From Phycisphaerales bacterium (GTDB taxonomy: Bacteria > Planctomycetota > Phycisphaerae > UBA1845 > UTPLA1), in contig JAKSDK010001806.1 in assembly GCA_022360095.1 (NCBI GenBank), forward strand, positions 307,434-371,433: a stretch of 64,000 bases of DNA. Direction: 5' to 3'. The translations under genes were made by a program, and so were the position numbers. Below are positions 1 to 8,587 of the stretch, in pieces; the first letter of the stretch is position 1; each line of letters opens with the position of its first letter. A model generated the notes under the pieces. The model worked only from the letters and a program-made list of their open reading frames with translations. It ran no database searches and was not told the DNA's origin.

Positions 1-270
1 AATTCGCCGCATGGCTTGCGCAGCCGCGGCGAAGAAGTGTGCTCGATTCGCCCAATTCACCGTCTGGTCGCCGATCAGTCGGAGATAGACCTCATGAACG
101 AGTGCCATCGGCGGAAGGGTGTGACCCGGTGGTTCCTTGGCCAACCATGAGCGGGCGAGTTCCCGAAGTTCGTCATACACAAGTGGCAGAAGCTGCTCCG
201 CGGCTGCTTCGTTTCCGTCCGCGGCGGCCGCCAAAAGCGTTGTGGCGATGTCACGAGATGCGTGCCCCAT
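1..270 (-). CDS. ECF sigma factor, 3' part cut off by window edge
   Basis: Reading the minus strand from an ATG at 270 gives 90 codons that stay open to the window edge. The protein contains the planctomycete-type ECF sigma pattern LLPLVYDELRELA, then a HTL..MALVHEVYLRL stretch and NWANRAHFFAAAAQAMRRI. It matches, position by position, the sigma factors at 15191-15757 and 21526-22110, so it is the N-terminal half (sigma region 2) of the same family (Sigma70_ECF). Region 4 lies outside the window. By analogy with the other two copies, a Ser/Thr kinase probably follows beyond base 1; this is inference. It is divergent from the PEP-CTERM gene at 454. Confidence 0.85.
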   Translation of the reverse strand, partial: MGHASRDIATTLLAAAADGNEAAAEQLLPLVYDELRELARSWLAKEPPGHTLPPMALVHEVYLRLIGDQTVNWANRAHFFAAAAQAMRRI

Positions 271-453
271 CCTACGCCCTCCGACCCCTGGAAAAATCTG
301 GCGTAAACGGTGCCCTATTTTCGCATTGATGGTCAACGGAGGCAAGTGCGGCTTCGGAGCCCCGCGAGATTCGAGCGGAATTGCTGTATGGCCAGCTTTT
401 CATAGAGGTTGGCTACTCGACCGAACAGAACCACTTGAGTAAAGGACATTGCC

Positions 454-1188
454 ATGAAGACCACCTTTCCTATCACACTCGCAACCATCCTGGCCATGTG
501 GCCACGTCTGGCGACGGCATACACGATCACGAGTTTTGACCCAAGGGTTGTATGGTCGGGCCACAACCCTCCCGAAATTGACGATTTCGACGGCCTGGTC
601 GGGATCACGGGATTTACGATCGAGGACTTCGAAGACACGGCGCTTATGCCAGGCTTGACCGTTGGGATTGACGGCGGCGCACCTGCTTTTTCCGTGCCGG
701 CTGGTCAGGGTTACTTCGACAACAGGCCGTCAAACGTATGGGATGGTTCACAGGCTCTCAATGCCCCCTTTATCTCAGGTGATACCGTATTCCAGCATTC
801 ACCAGGAGCGACGTCATGGGGCGTGGGAATCTCAGACGTGGAAGATCCCCTCAGCCAGATAAGAATCCTGGTAAATGGGGCGACAGATCTAGGGCTCGTT
901 TCCGATCTTCCTAACTACGTAGCTGGTGTGAATGAGCAGCGTGAAGTCTACGTCAGGATTGACGCCGAAGCGGGAGACACACCGATTACACAAGTCAGAT
1001 TCCAGAGTCTTACGCTCGATGGTGATCGCGTCAACTTTGATCGGCTCGGTGTAGCCGTGGTCCCCGAGCCCTCCACTGCACTCCTGATCATCGTCGGTTT
1101 GATCGGGCTGACGTTCCGCGGGCCGAGGGCGTCAACATCTCGTCGGCATCGCGAACAGCAGACAGAACCGGATAAGCCCATCATTTGA
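454..1188 (+). CDS. PEP-CTERM secreted protein
   Basis: A 244-residue protein with an N-terminal signal peptide (MKTTFPITLATILAMWPRLA, cleavage likely after TAYT) and a C-terminal PEP-CTERM sorting signal: VPEPSTALLIIVGLIGL followed by basic residues. PEP-CTERM proteins are exported and processed by exosortase at the envelope. The body (residues 25-200) is beta-rich and not recognised as an enzyme. The tail after the hydrophobic helix is unusually long (about 25 residues, rich in Arg) compared with the usual 3-6. An AAAGGA Shine-Dalgarno-like stretch precedes the ATG. Substrate and role are unknown; it may be a surface or exopolymer-associated protein. Confidence 0.82.
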   Translation: MKTTFPITLATILAMWPRLATAYTITSFDPRVVWSGHNPPEIDDFDGLVGITGFTIEDFEDTALMPGLTVGIDGGAPAFSVPAGQGYFDNRPSNVWDGSQALNAPFISGDTVFQHSPGATSWGVGISDVEDPLSQIRILVNGATDLGLVSDLPNYVAGVNEQREVYVRIDAEAGDTPITQVRFQSLTLDGDRVNFDRLGVAVVPEPSTALLIIVGLIGLTFRGPRASTSRRHREQQTEPDKPII

Positions 1189-1357
1189 TATCGAGTGCGA
1201 TGAACTAAGCGCGGCCGTCAGTCGACGGTCGATCACGATCCTCTTATGTGAGGTTGGCCCCTTGAGCCGTTATGACCCCTGCGGTTCGGCTCTCGGGACG
1301 GATCCGTCTGTACAAATGTTGTCCCATAGGAATTTTGAACTGAAAGGAGAATGAACC

Positions 1358-2320
1358 GTGTCTAAGAAACAGTTGGGCTCCATCATGTTGCTGTTCTGTA
1401 TCGCCGCCATACTTGTTGCCGGAGGTTGGCCGGCCGACGCCGGTGACCTGGCGCCCCCGCCGGGGCCCGTGACGCCGACGATGCGCACGATGCAGGAATT
1501 GTACGATAACCTTCAGAGTCTGCAGGCCGGTGTTGCGAACGCCCGTACGGCGGTCCAGTCACTGCCCGGTTCGGGCACGGCCACGCACGTCATTGATCAA
1601 CCCGGTTCCTATTTCCTGGCCGGCAACATCACCGGTGAATCGGGTAAACACGGAATTCAGATCAATGCGCAAAATGTGACGCTTGATCTCAACGGCTTTG
1701 CGCTCGTCGGTGTCCCGGGCTCGCTCGACGGCATCCACATCCCCGGCGGCTCTGGATTGAACATCAACATCTCGAACGGCACGATCCGAAACTGGAGCGG
1801 TGACGGCGTCGATGCGGGCACTGGTGATTCCTCGCCTCAAGCGATTTTCTTGGAAGGACTGCGGGCGGTACAAAACGCCGGGGACGGCCTGGCCACCGGG
1901 TCAGAGGTGGTGGTCATCGGCTGCCGGGCCGCCCTGAACATGGGCGGCGGGATTGCGGTCGAAGGCGGTTCCATCGTCCGCGACTGCGTCTGCAGGGACA
2001 ATGGCGGCGATGGAATCCTCGCGACCAACGACTGTTGGGTCGCCGGGAACTATGTGGATGACCATTGTGGCAGCAGCGGCATCCGCGTGATCGCCGGCAA
2101 CACGTACGTTTCCAATAATGTGATCGGCGACGTCACCACGGGCATCAAGGTGGATTCGCCCGACAATCTCATCATCCAAAACCGGGTCAACAACAGCAAT
2201 TGTGGTTCACATGTTCCCTACGACATCGTTTCCGGGAACGCCGTGGGTCAAGTCATTGACTTCACGAGCGGTGGTCAACTCGGCCATGGTATCACCAGTG
2301 AAATGAACCTCAGCTTCTAG
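1358..2320 (+). CDS. Secreted parallel beta-helix protein
   Basis: A 320-residue protein starting at GTG 1358; AGGAGA at 1345-1350 lies 7 bases upstream, and the nearby ATG at 1351 runs into a stop after four codons, so GTG is the supported start. There is a signal peptide (hydrophobic residues 7-26, ending ADAG). Residues 65-300 show the repeated short beta-strand pattern of right-handed parallel beta-helix proteins: QNVTLDLNGFALVG, LNINISNGTIRNWSGDGV, NAGDGLATGSEVVVIGCRA, YVSNNVIGDVTTGIKV. This fold is common in surface polysaccharide lyases and adhesins, but no catalytic site can be assigned here. The next gene begins 14 bases downstream, so the two are probably co-transcribed. Confidence 0.8.
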   Translation: MSKKQLGSIMLLFCIAAILVAGGWPADAGDLAPPPGPVTPTMRTMQELYDNLQSLQAGVANARTAVQSLPGSGTATHVIDQPGSYFLAGNITGESGKHGIQINAQNVTLDLNGFALVGVPGSLDGIHIPGGSGLNINISNGTIRNWSGDGVDAGTGDSSPQAIFLEGLRAVQNAGDGLATGSEVVVIGCRAALNMGGGIAVEGGSIVRDCVCRDNGGDGILATNDCWVAGNYVDDHCGSSGIRVIAGNTYVSNNVIGDVTTGIKVDSPDNLIIQNRVNNSNCGSHVPYDIVSGNAVGQVIDFTSGGQLGHGITSEMNLSF

Positions 2321-2334
2321 CGCAGGAGATGATC

Positions 2335-3042
2335 ATGCATCGTAAAATGGTGGCGATATTTTTGCTCGCCGGGATGTTCAGTCCCGCCGTATGGGCCTGG
2401 CAAAACATTCACCCGGACCATAGGCAGGCGTGGAGTGAGAACATCGGTTGGACGAACTGGCGTGACGCTGACGACGCCATGGCCGGCGTCGGCGTCGGAG
2501 ACATGTTCCTGTCCGGCTATATCTGGTCAGAGAATGCCGGCTGGATCAACGTGGGTGACGGCACGCCCGTCGATGGCGTGAATTATGCGAACCTCGACGG
2601 CGGTGATTTCGGTATCAACGTTGATCCTGACGGAGACCTGCACGGGCTTGCGTGGGGTGAGAACATCGGCTGGGTCAACTTCGACGGCGGGGCGATGGCC
2701 ACACCGTCGCTGCCGGCGCGGATCGAATGCGTTCCAGGTCCGAATGGTGAGACGCTCAGCCGTTTGACCGGCTACGCCTGGGGCGAGAACGTTGGTTGGC
2801 TCAACCTGAACGACATGATGCATTTCGTTTCGGTCGACGCGGCCACGACGCCAATCGAATGCGACATGGACCATAACAGTGTGGTCAATGGATTGGACAT
2901 TCAGTTTTTTGTCGATTTCATGCTGATGAACAGCGCGCCGGGCTGGCGGGATGTTTGCTCGGGCGACCTGGAGATGTTGCCGGATGGGACGCTCGACGTT
3001 GATGATGTGACGGGGTTTGTCGCCTGTCTGTTGAATGCATAG
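2335..3042 (+). CDS. Secreted SENIGW-repeat protein with dockerin-like tail
   Basis: A 235-residue protein. The ATG at 2335 is preferred over 2329 because AGGAG at 2324-2328 would touch the latter. Signal peptide residues 1-21. Four repeats of a Trp/Gly motif follow: WSENIGWTNW, WSENAGWINVGDG, WGENIGWVNFDGG, WGENVGWLNL. The C-terminus has two EF-hand-like dockerin halves, DMDHNSVVNGLDIQFFVDF and GTLDVDDVTGFVACLL, calcium-binding in known dockerins. It lies just after the beta-helix gene and before a strong hairpin at 3085-3118, which suggests the end of a two-gene operon. Function is not known; the repeat resembles surface-display modules seen in planctomycetes. Confidence 0.8.
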   Translation: MHRKMVAIFLLAGMFSPAVWAWQNIHPDHRQAWSENIGWTNWRDADDAMAGVGVGDMFLSGYIWSENAGWINVGDGTPVDGVNYANLDGGDFGINVDPDGDLHGLAWGENIGWVNFDGGAMATPSLPARIECVPGPNGETLSRLTGYAWGENVGWLNLNDMMHFVSVDAATTPIECDMDHNSVVNGLDIQFFVDFMLMNSAPGWRDVCSGDLEMLPDGTLDVDDVTGFVACLLNA

Positions 3043-3084
3043 CGCCGATCAAGCGGGTCGATCATGGGTCTCTCAGGGAGCCTC

Positions 3085-3119
3085 AAAGCCCCGGTCAGGC
3101 ATGCCTGACCGGGGCTTTT
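3085..3119 (+). terminator. Strong palindromic terminator
   Basis: The sequence has a perfect 17+17 base inverted repeat (AAAGCCCCGGTCAGGCA and its complement) ending in TTTT, 43 bases after the stop of the SENIGW/dockerin gene. It reads as a terminator on either strand because it is flanked by A and T runs. Confidence 0.8.
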
Positions 3120-3159
3120 CACGAGCCGAAAGGCGCATCCGAGGCCCGATGCCGTCAAT

Positions 3160-3207
3160 GACGAAAAATTTCGTCAAATTTCGTTGATTTGACGAAAACC
3201 TTCGTAT
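3160..3207. promoter_or_regulatory. Two BlaI-type operator dyads
   Basis: Bases 3160-3177 form a perfect 8-2-8 dyad (TGACGAAA-AA-TTTCGTCA). Bases 3190-3207 carry a second, weaker copy (TGACGAAA-AC-CTTCGTAT). Their centres are 30 bases apart, close to three helical turns, 45-60 bases upstream of the BlaI-family gene. BlaI/MecI repressors bind such dyads as dimers, so autoregulation of the blaI-blaR1 operon is the natural inference. The half-site differs from the classical staphylococcal TACA/TGTA half-site. Confidence 0.65.
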
Positions 3208-3250
3208 ATCATGTCGATAAATAACATCAGGAGCGAATCGGGAATGATCG

Positions 3251-3643
3251 ATGCCTAGCAAGAAAAGCCAATGCAAACCCACGGCCGCTGAGCTGTCCAT
3301 CATGGGCGTGATTTGGGAACTCGGCCCCTGCACGGTGCGGCAAGTGTTCAAATACTTGAGCGAATCCCAGGACATCGGCTACACCACGGTTCTGAAGCTC
3401 ATGCAAATCATGACGGACAAGGGGCTGCTGGAACGCGACACGTCGGTACGGCCGCAGGTGTTCAAGGCTTCTCGGCCTCAACAGCAGACACAGCGACAAC
3501 TGTTACGCGAACTACTGGACCGTGCCTTCGACGGGTCTCCCGGCAATCTCGTCCTGCAGGCATTGTCGATCCGAAAGTGCTCTCCGCAGGAACGCCGTGA
3601 GATTCGAGAACTGCTCGATCAACTGGAGCAAAAAGACGCATGA
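3251..3643 (+). CDS. blaI: BlaI/MecI/CopY-family repressor
   Basis: A 130-residue winged-helix regulator with the family pattern LSIMGVIWELGPCTVRQVFKYL near residues 15-38, followed by GYTTVLKLMQIMTDKGLLERD, the recognition helix and wing. The C-terminal half (LLRELLDRAFDGSPGNLVLQAL) matches the dimerisation region that is cleaved upon signalling in known BlaI proteins. An ATG at 3244 stops after four codons, so 3251 is the start. It overlaps the blaR1 start by four bases (ATGA), indicating translational coupling. Symbol is by family membership; the real inducer is unlikely to be a beta-lactam because the partner lacks a penicillin-binding domain. Confidence 0.9.
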   Translation: MPSKKSQCKPTAAELSIMGVIWELGPCTVRQVFKYLSESQDIGYTTVLKLMQIMTDKGLLERDTSVRPQVFKASRPQQQTQRQLLRELLDRAFDGSPGNLVLQALSIRKCSPQERREIRELLDQLEQKDA

Positions 3644-5934
3644 TTACGGAAACGCTCACGACGTCTCCATTGCTTAACGCTCTCGGCTGGGCGGTGCTGC
3701 ATTTTTTATGGCAAGGTTGTGTCATCGCAGCGATGGCTGCACTTTTGCTTTCAGGCTTACGAGATCGCTCCGCCCAGGCGAAGTACATGGTCGGCTGTTT
3801 GGCGCTGGCGTGCTCATTGCTCGCGTTTGTGACGGCTTTCGCGATTGCGCCGCCGATTGAAGGCCCATCGACGGGGCCTTCGAGCGTCACGGCCGCTCTT
3901 GAAGTTGAAGGCGCATCCTCACGAGGTTATCTGACGAACTTCTCACAATGGTGGTCGGCTTCGAGGTCGGGACTCGACGAGGTCGCCGCTCCCGTCGCGA
4001 CCCGGCTTGTTCCTCTGGTCGCCTCGTTGTGGAGTCTTGGGGTCATGTTCCTGACCATCCGGCTCCTCGTTCGGTGGATGGCCGTGCGGCGAATGGAGCA
4101 TGGTGCCACGGCCGATGTCGGGACTGACGTACGTCACATGTTCGTGACGCTTTGCGAAGATCTGGGCTTACGAAAGGCTGTGCGATTTTGCAGATCCCGG
4201 ATGGCCGAGGTGCCCATGGTCGTCGGCTGGTTCTCGCCGGTCGTGGTTGTCCCCTTGTCTGCATTCACATCGCTCACACCCGATCAGTTACGCGCCGTCC
4301 TCGCGCACGAGCTTGCGCACATTCGGCGATACGACTATCTGGTCAACGGTATCCAGAGCATGATCGAGGTTATTTTATTCTTTCATCCTGCCGTGTGGTG
4401 GATTTCGGGTCAGGTTCGCAAAGAACGCGAATTGTGTTGCGACGACATCGCTGTCCAAACGGTGGGGAATCCAATGGTATTTGCGAGAGCGCTCTCACGG
4501 TTGGAGGCGCTTCGAGACGAGGGCACGCAAGTGGCGCTTGCGGCAAATGGAGGACTACTTATGCAACGCATCCAGAGAATTGTCGGAATCAATGTTGACC
4601 GTTCCGTGCGCGGCAGCCGGCCGTTTGTGACCGGCATTACCATCGCTTTGTTGATGGTGGTCGTCAGCGTCGCATCACTTACGATGGCCGTGCCTCTCAA
4701 GGCGCGTTCGGGGGAGAGCCATGCCGCGGAGACGGCCGGCAAGCCCACTTTCGAAGAGGTCGAAGCAGAGGTCACGGCGGCGGTCGCTTCCGGCAAGATC
4801 ACGCAAGAGCAAGCGGACAGGAAGATGGTCTACCTTCGTGAACATTGGGACGTTGAAGCGGGTCAGTGGATCGAGAAATCTGAGGACCATGACAAACGAG
4901 CCGAGTATGACAAGGTCCGCTTCATGATTCACGCGGCGGTTCAAGCAGGCACGCTGACCGCTGAGCAAGCAGACGTGAAGCGATTGGCGGTTGACATCGC
5001 CTGGGACGGGAAAGCCGGCGATTGGATCTATGATGCTACGTGGCTGGACAAGCGAATCCGTGCCGCTGTGAAAGATGGCGCGCTGAGCAAAGAAAAGGCC
5101 GTTGCTGTCGGTGATGCCCTAAGGAACTGGGACGGCGAGGAAGACCAGTGGTTGCACGCCCATGCAACGGAGTATGCTGCATACGAGATTCATATTCGCA
5201 CGGCCGCTGAAAACGGTGATGTCACCGCAGAACAGGCGTTGATCTATCGGGCGGCATTGGAGCATAGCTACGATGCCGCCGCCCGGCGTTGGATCGAGGA
5301 CATGGAGATCATCAGCCGGAGTCTGCGTTCCGCGGTCGAAGCGGGTGCTCTCACCGAGGGGCAGGCGAAGCAGGCGTATGATGTGATCGTCGAAGAGGGT
5401 AGGCGAGCGCGGAATCAGGATGAATCAGAGGAGTATGAGCACGTCCAGGTGTTTATCGACGCCGCCGTTGCCGCGGGAATATTGAGCGAGGCGGAAGCGA
5501 AGACCAAGCATGCGGCGGTGCAGATTGCATGGGACGCTGATCATAAACGATGGCTCGTGAACGAGGATCAGATTGCAGACCGCCTCCGCGGCGCGGTTGA
5601 GTCGGGCCAATATTCGCAGAAGGAAGCGGATGCGATCGGGCTCGCGCTGCGGAAATGGGACCAGGAGGAAGCGAGCTGGATGGAGGCCGACGCCACCGAG
5701 TACCACGCCTATCACACGTTCGTTGATCAGGAAGAAGCGTCGGGCGAAATGAGCGCCGAAGATGCCGCGGCGTGGCGCCTGTTTATCGGCATGGTGTGGG
5801 ACAGCGCGAACAACGCCTGGTTTGAGGGTGAGGATGTCATCGAACAGAAAATCCATCATGCCATCGAAGCCGGCGATCTCACGGAGGCTCAGGCGAAAAT
5901 GATTGCCAAGAGGCTGGAAGAGGAGCACGGTTAG
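3640..5934 (+). CDS. BlaR1-type M56 membrane protease with nine-repeat C-terminal tail
   Basis: A 764-residue membrane protein. Residues 1-130 hold several membrane helices; the zinc-protease motif HELAH is at residues 223-227 with downstream ERELCCDD as in M56 peptidases; a further membrane helix lies at about 325-350 (FVTGITIALLMVVVSVASL). In classical BlaR1 the protease cleaves BlaI after an extracytoplasmic penicillin-binding domain senses drug. Here that domain is absent. Instead residues about 370-764 contain nine degenerate units of a helix pair with the consensus AVxxGxLTxEQAxxK followed by about ten residues and WD, e.g. IHAAVQAGTLTAEQAD and IHHAIEAGDLTEAQAK. This tail is predicted outside the membrane, probably the sensor. 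Translationally coupled to the BlaI gene. Confidence 0.88.
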   Translation: MITETLTTSPLLNALGWAVLHFLWQGCVIAAMAALLLSGLRDRSAQAKYMVGCLALACSLLAFVTAFAIAPPIEGPSTGPSSVTAALEVEGASSRGYLTNFSQWWSASRSGLDEVAAPVATRLVPLVASLWSLGVMFLTIRLLVRWMAVRRMEHGATADVGTDVRHMFVTLCEDLGLRKAVRFCRSRMAEVPMVVGWFSPVVVVPLSAFTSLTPDQLRAVLAHELAHIRRYDYLVNGIQSMIEVILFFHPAVWWISGQVRKERELCCDDIAVQTVGNPMVFARALSRLEALRDEGTQVALAANGGLLMQRIQRIVGINVDRSVRGSRPFVTGITIALLMVVVSVASLTMAVPLKARSGESHAAETAGKPTFEEVEAEVTAAVASGKITQEQADRKMVYLREHWDVEAGQWIEKSEDHDKRAEYDKVRFMIHAAVQAGTLTAEQADVKRLAVDIAWDGKAGDWIYDATWLDKRIRAAVKDGALSKEKAVAVGDALRNWDGEEDQWLHAHATEYAAYEIHIRTAAENGDVTAEQALIYRAALEHSYDAAARRWIEDMEIISRSLRSAVEAGALTEGQAKQAYDVIVEEGRRARNQDESEEYEHVQVFIDAAVAAGILSEAEAKTKHAAVQIAWDADHKRWLVNEDQIADRLRGAVESGQYSQKEADAIGLALRKWDQEEASWMEADATEYHAYHTFVDQEEASGEMSAEDAAAWRLFIGMVWDSANNAWFEGEDVIEQKIHHAIEAGDLTEAQAKMIAKRLEEEHG

Positions 5935-6028
5935 GGCACAACTCAAAGGACGGTTGCGAAACATCGAATGCGTACTAAGCTATTGTGATCAAATAGGCTT
6001 TTTCGGTTCCAGCAGACCGGTACGCTCC

Positions 6029-6475
6029 ATGGATATGGATCCAGCCCAACAGCAATTCGATGAGAACTCTCCGTTCTTTCGACTCTTGGCCGCCAAGTAC
6101 GATCCGGACCTGGAAACCGCTGCGATCGGAATCGTCGAGCGGCATCCCGAGTTGGCCCGGCTGGAGTGGCCGGGCCCGGACAACGGCGGAAAGCCATTCG
6201 TGACGGGCAGCACTGCACTGCATTACGCCGCGAACGACGGTAAGGACCGGCTGGTGCTAAAGCGGCTCGAGTTGGGCGCGGATCCGAACGCGAGCAATGC
6301 CCAATGGTACCGTTCAGTTTTGTCCTGGGCGGCAAACAATGCCCGACTGTCCACGATCAAGCTGCAACACGGCGGCGATCCGCGTCATTCCGAAAACCGG
6401 ACACCGCTTCGCGTTGCAATGGAAAGCGGATATCAACCGGCGATCGATTTTCTTCATCGCCTCGGTGCTGCTTGA
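6029..6475 (+). CDS. Small ankyrin-repeat protein
   Basis: The frame is open from 5903, but an ATG at 6029 (MDMDPAQQQ) begins after the end of blaR1 and gives 148 residues; the upstream stretch overlaps blaR1 and looks non-coding. Residues 60-148 contain ankyrin-type signatures: TALHYAANDGKDRLVLKRLELGAD, SVLSWAANNARLSTIKLQHGGD and TPLRVAMESGYQPAIDFLHRLGA. Such proteins bind other proteins; no signal peptide is present, so it is presumably cytoplasmic. It sits 94 bases after blaR1 and 15 bases before the VOC gene, in the same direction. Confidence 0.78.
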   Translation: MDMDPAQQQFDENSPFFRLLAAKYDPDLETAAIGIVERHPELARLEWPGPDNGGKPFVTGSTALHYAANDGKDRLVLKRLELGADPNASNAQWYRSVLSWAANNARLSTIKLQHGGDPRHSENRTPLRVAMESGYQPAIDFLHRLGAA

Positions 6476-6490
6476 GGTTTCCCCGAATTC

Positions 6491-6874
6491 ATGGCGGTTA
6501 CATTCACGCATAACACACCGATCTTGCCGGTTGCGGACGTCACCGCGACTCAGGCGTACTATCGCGACGTGTTAGGGTTCGCCGTTGATTGGCGTGACCG
6601 CGACTTATTCGGCGCGGTCTCCTGTGGCGACATCAGCCTTTTCTTCGCGAAATCGGAGGATCCCGTCCATCGTGTTACGTGTGTTTTGAACACCGTGGAC
6701 GCCGACGCGATCTACGACATCTATGTTGGGAGGGGCGCGAAAATCGTGGAACCGATCGCCACTCAGCCGTGGGGCATGCGGGAATTCACGGTTGAGGATA
6801 TCAACGGTCACCTTTTGCGAATCGGTCATGTCGATGAGAGTTCCGCAAACTACGGCGCGTTCGAGCATGGTTGA
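6491..6874 (+). CDS. VOC (glyoxalase/bleomycin-resistance) superfamily protein
   Basis: A 127-residue single-chain VOC protein with two beta-alpha-beta-beta-beta halves: NTPILPVADVTATQAYYRDVLGF at the N-terminus and GMREFTVEDINGHLLRIG near the C-terminus, where EFTVEDINGH is the usual end motif with Glu and His. The family includes glyoxalases, dioxygenases and antibiotic-binding proteins; the substrate cannot be deduced. It overlaps the next gene by eight bases. Confidence 0.85.
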   Translation: MAVTFTHNTPILPVADVTATQAYYRDVLGFAVDWRDRDLFGAVSCGDISLFFAKSEDPVHRVTCVLNTVDADAIYDIYVGRGAKIVEPIATQPWGMREFTVEDINGHLLRIGHVDESSANYGAFEHG

Positions 6875-8423
6875 GCGGGGCGCGCTGCGGAACATTCGGC
6901 GCCGTTTCAAGTTTCGATCAGCGGGCCGTCTGCTCTTGTGGCCGATCGTCTTGAGCAGCTTCGCGATCCACGAAGCCCGTGCTGAGTTCAAGGTTTCGGG
7001 CGATCCTCCGGTCTCATTCGGCGTTCGAGGAGGCGTGCATGTTGGTCTGCACCCCGCCGCATTTGACGCACGTGCCGAGGGCGGACCACGCGGTCTTTTG
7101 CGCATCGCTGTGGAGCACGACGGACAGCCGCATCTACTGAACTATATCGCTGTCGAGCCGATCGTCGGTGGCCGACGCGGTTACTCCGAGTTGGAAAAAT
7201 CCGCGGACGGCAAGCCGGGGAAACGCTTCATTCTGACCAGGGTCCCTGGTTCCAACAGAACAGCGGAAAAGAACGATCGTTTATATTCAATCGAACAGAC
7301 GGCATTGGGACGGGCTTTACGGTTTTCTTTCGAAGTTGAGCGGTTTCGCAATGGCGCCCGCCCGCGCGTGGAGGTGACGCTCTTTGAACGACTGCCAGAG
7401 GTTGTTCGCTTTCGGACGTTCGCGATGTCCGACAGCAAGCTTATGGAGTCCCTTGTCCTGACCGCGACGATGGGCAACCAGCTCCGTTGCCGCGATCTCT
7501 GGCTGTCTGAGACCTCTGTCTCTTCACGCGAGCTGTTCCATGACTTCTCAGCCAACGGATTCGCCTCATGTGACGCTTTCCCGCTCTCGACAATGCATCG
7601 GACCAGGGACGGTGACATCGTTGCTGTCATCACGCCCGACGAGTACGAGCCGCGTGAGACGATTCCGCGCGCTGACCGTGCGTGGCACTCGTCGTTGCCC
7701 TGGCTGGGTCAGTATTGGCTCAAACGGGCAGGCTGTAAGACGCGGAAGCTTCGGGTCCTGATCAATGGTCGTCGCGTGTATTGGGGTGGCGATCTCTCAA
7801 TTCCAGGCGGCCCCTCGATTGAGAACTTTGAATTCAATGAACCCTTCAAGAGCGGTCAGGAGACATGGTTCGGAATCACGTTCGAGGATCCCGCAACACG
7901 GTTCGGCTTTCCATATCGGGCGCCGCACGCTCCTCTTGTTCGAGAGGTACCGGCAAAGGAACGGGTGTCACGCCTTGAGGTCGGACGCGCATCGCGCGCG
8001 TTTCAAAACGGTCGTTTTGAAGATGGTTGGACGGGGTGGCAACGTAGCGGTGGGGCTGAGGCGTTCCGCCTGTTCGACCAGGGTGACGGTAAGCGCCTGA
8101 CGACGTACGGACCGGACCGCGAAGCCAACATGGGGCGTGTCTGGCAGTGTTTTCAGGTTCCAAGAGACGCCGAAGTGATGCGACTGTTCATCCATGGAGG
8201 CGACGATGGTGCGTTGCTGCGCGTCGCCCTCTGGCGTGGCGAACGGCTATACCGGTGGATGACCGGCCGCGACGACAACGAACCCTTCGAAGTTCGCTGG
8301 GATCTTCGGCCGGTACGCGGCGAAGTCATCACCGTGGAAGTCCAGGACCATGCTGTTGGTCCGTGGGGGTTCATCGGGATACACGGCATCGAAGTGATCC
8401 GATCCACGGCGACGCGCCCGTAA
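6867..8423 (+). CDS. Large secreted protein of unknown function
   Basis: The frame is open from 6723, but the ATG at 6867 inside the end of the VOC gene gives 518 residues with a signal peptide (RLLLWPIVLSSFAIHEARA) and is the best start. The mature protein has no family I can name. It is beta-rich, with Gly-Gly and Trp motifs such as GRFEDGWTGWQRSG at about residues 375-390 and a final jelly-roll-like part (MRLFIHGGDDGALLRVALWRG) resembling carbohydrate-binding modules. Role in extracellular polysaccharide binding is a guess. Unusual only in the 8-base overlap with the upstream gene. Confidence 0.7.
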   Translation: MVERGALRNIRRRFKFRSAGRLLLWPIVLSSFAIHEARAEFKVSGDPPVSFGVRGGVHVGLHPAAFDARAEGGPRGLLRIAVEHDGQPHLLNYIAVEPIVGGRRGYSELEKSADGKPGKRFILTRVPGSNRTAEKNDRLYSIEQTALGRALRFSFEVERFRNGARPRVEVTLFERLPEVVRFRTFAMSDSKLMESLVLTATMGNQLRCRDLWLSETSVSSRELFHDFSANGFASCDAFPLSTMHRTRDGDIVAVITPDEYEPRETIPRADRAWHSSLPWLGQYWLKRAGCKTRKLRVLINGRRVYWGGDLSIPGGPSIENFEFNEPFKSGQETWFGITFEDPATRFGFPYRAPHAPLVREVPAKERVSRLEVGRASRAFQNGRFEDGWTGWQRSGGAEAFRLFDQGDGKRLTTYGPDREANMGRVWQCFQVPRDAEVMRLFIHGGDDGALLRVALWRGERLYRWMTGRDDNEPFEVRWDLRPVRGEVITVEVQDHAVGPWGFIGIHGIEVIRSTATRP

Positions 8424-8587
8424 GGAGTGCCGCCAAAAGGAGTGCTCGCAGAGACGTCGCCACCTTTCATGTTTTTTAAGAATGCTGTTGAGAATTCCGA
8501 ATATCTTGTCTTCATGTCTCAATTCAGTCATGGCGATTGGGGTGACCAGATTCGAAAAATTGGGACGAGTTTCCAACGGTTTCGAGC

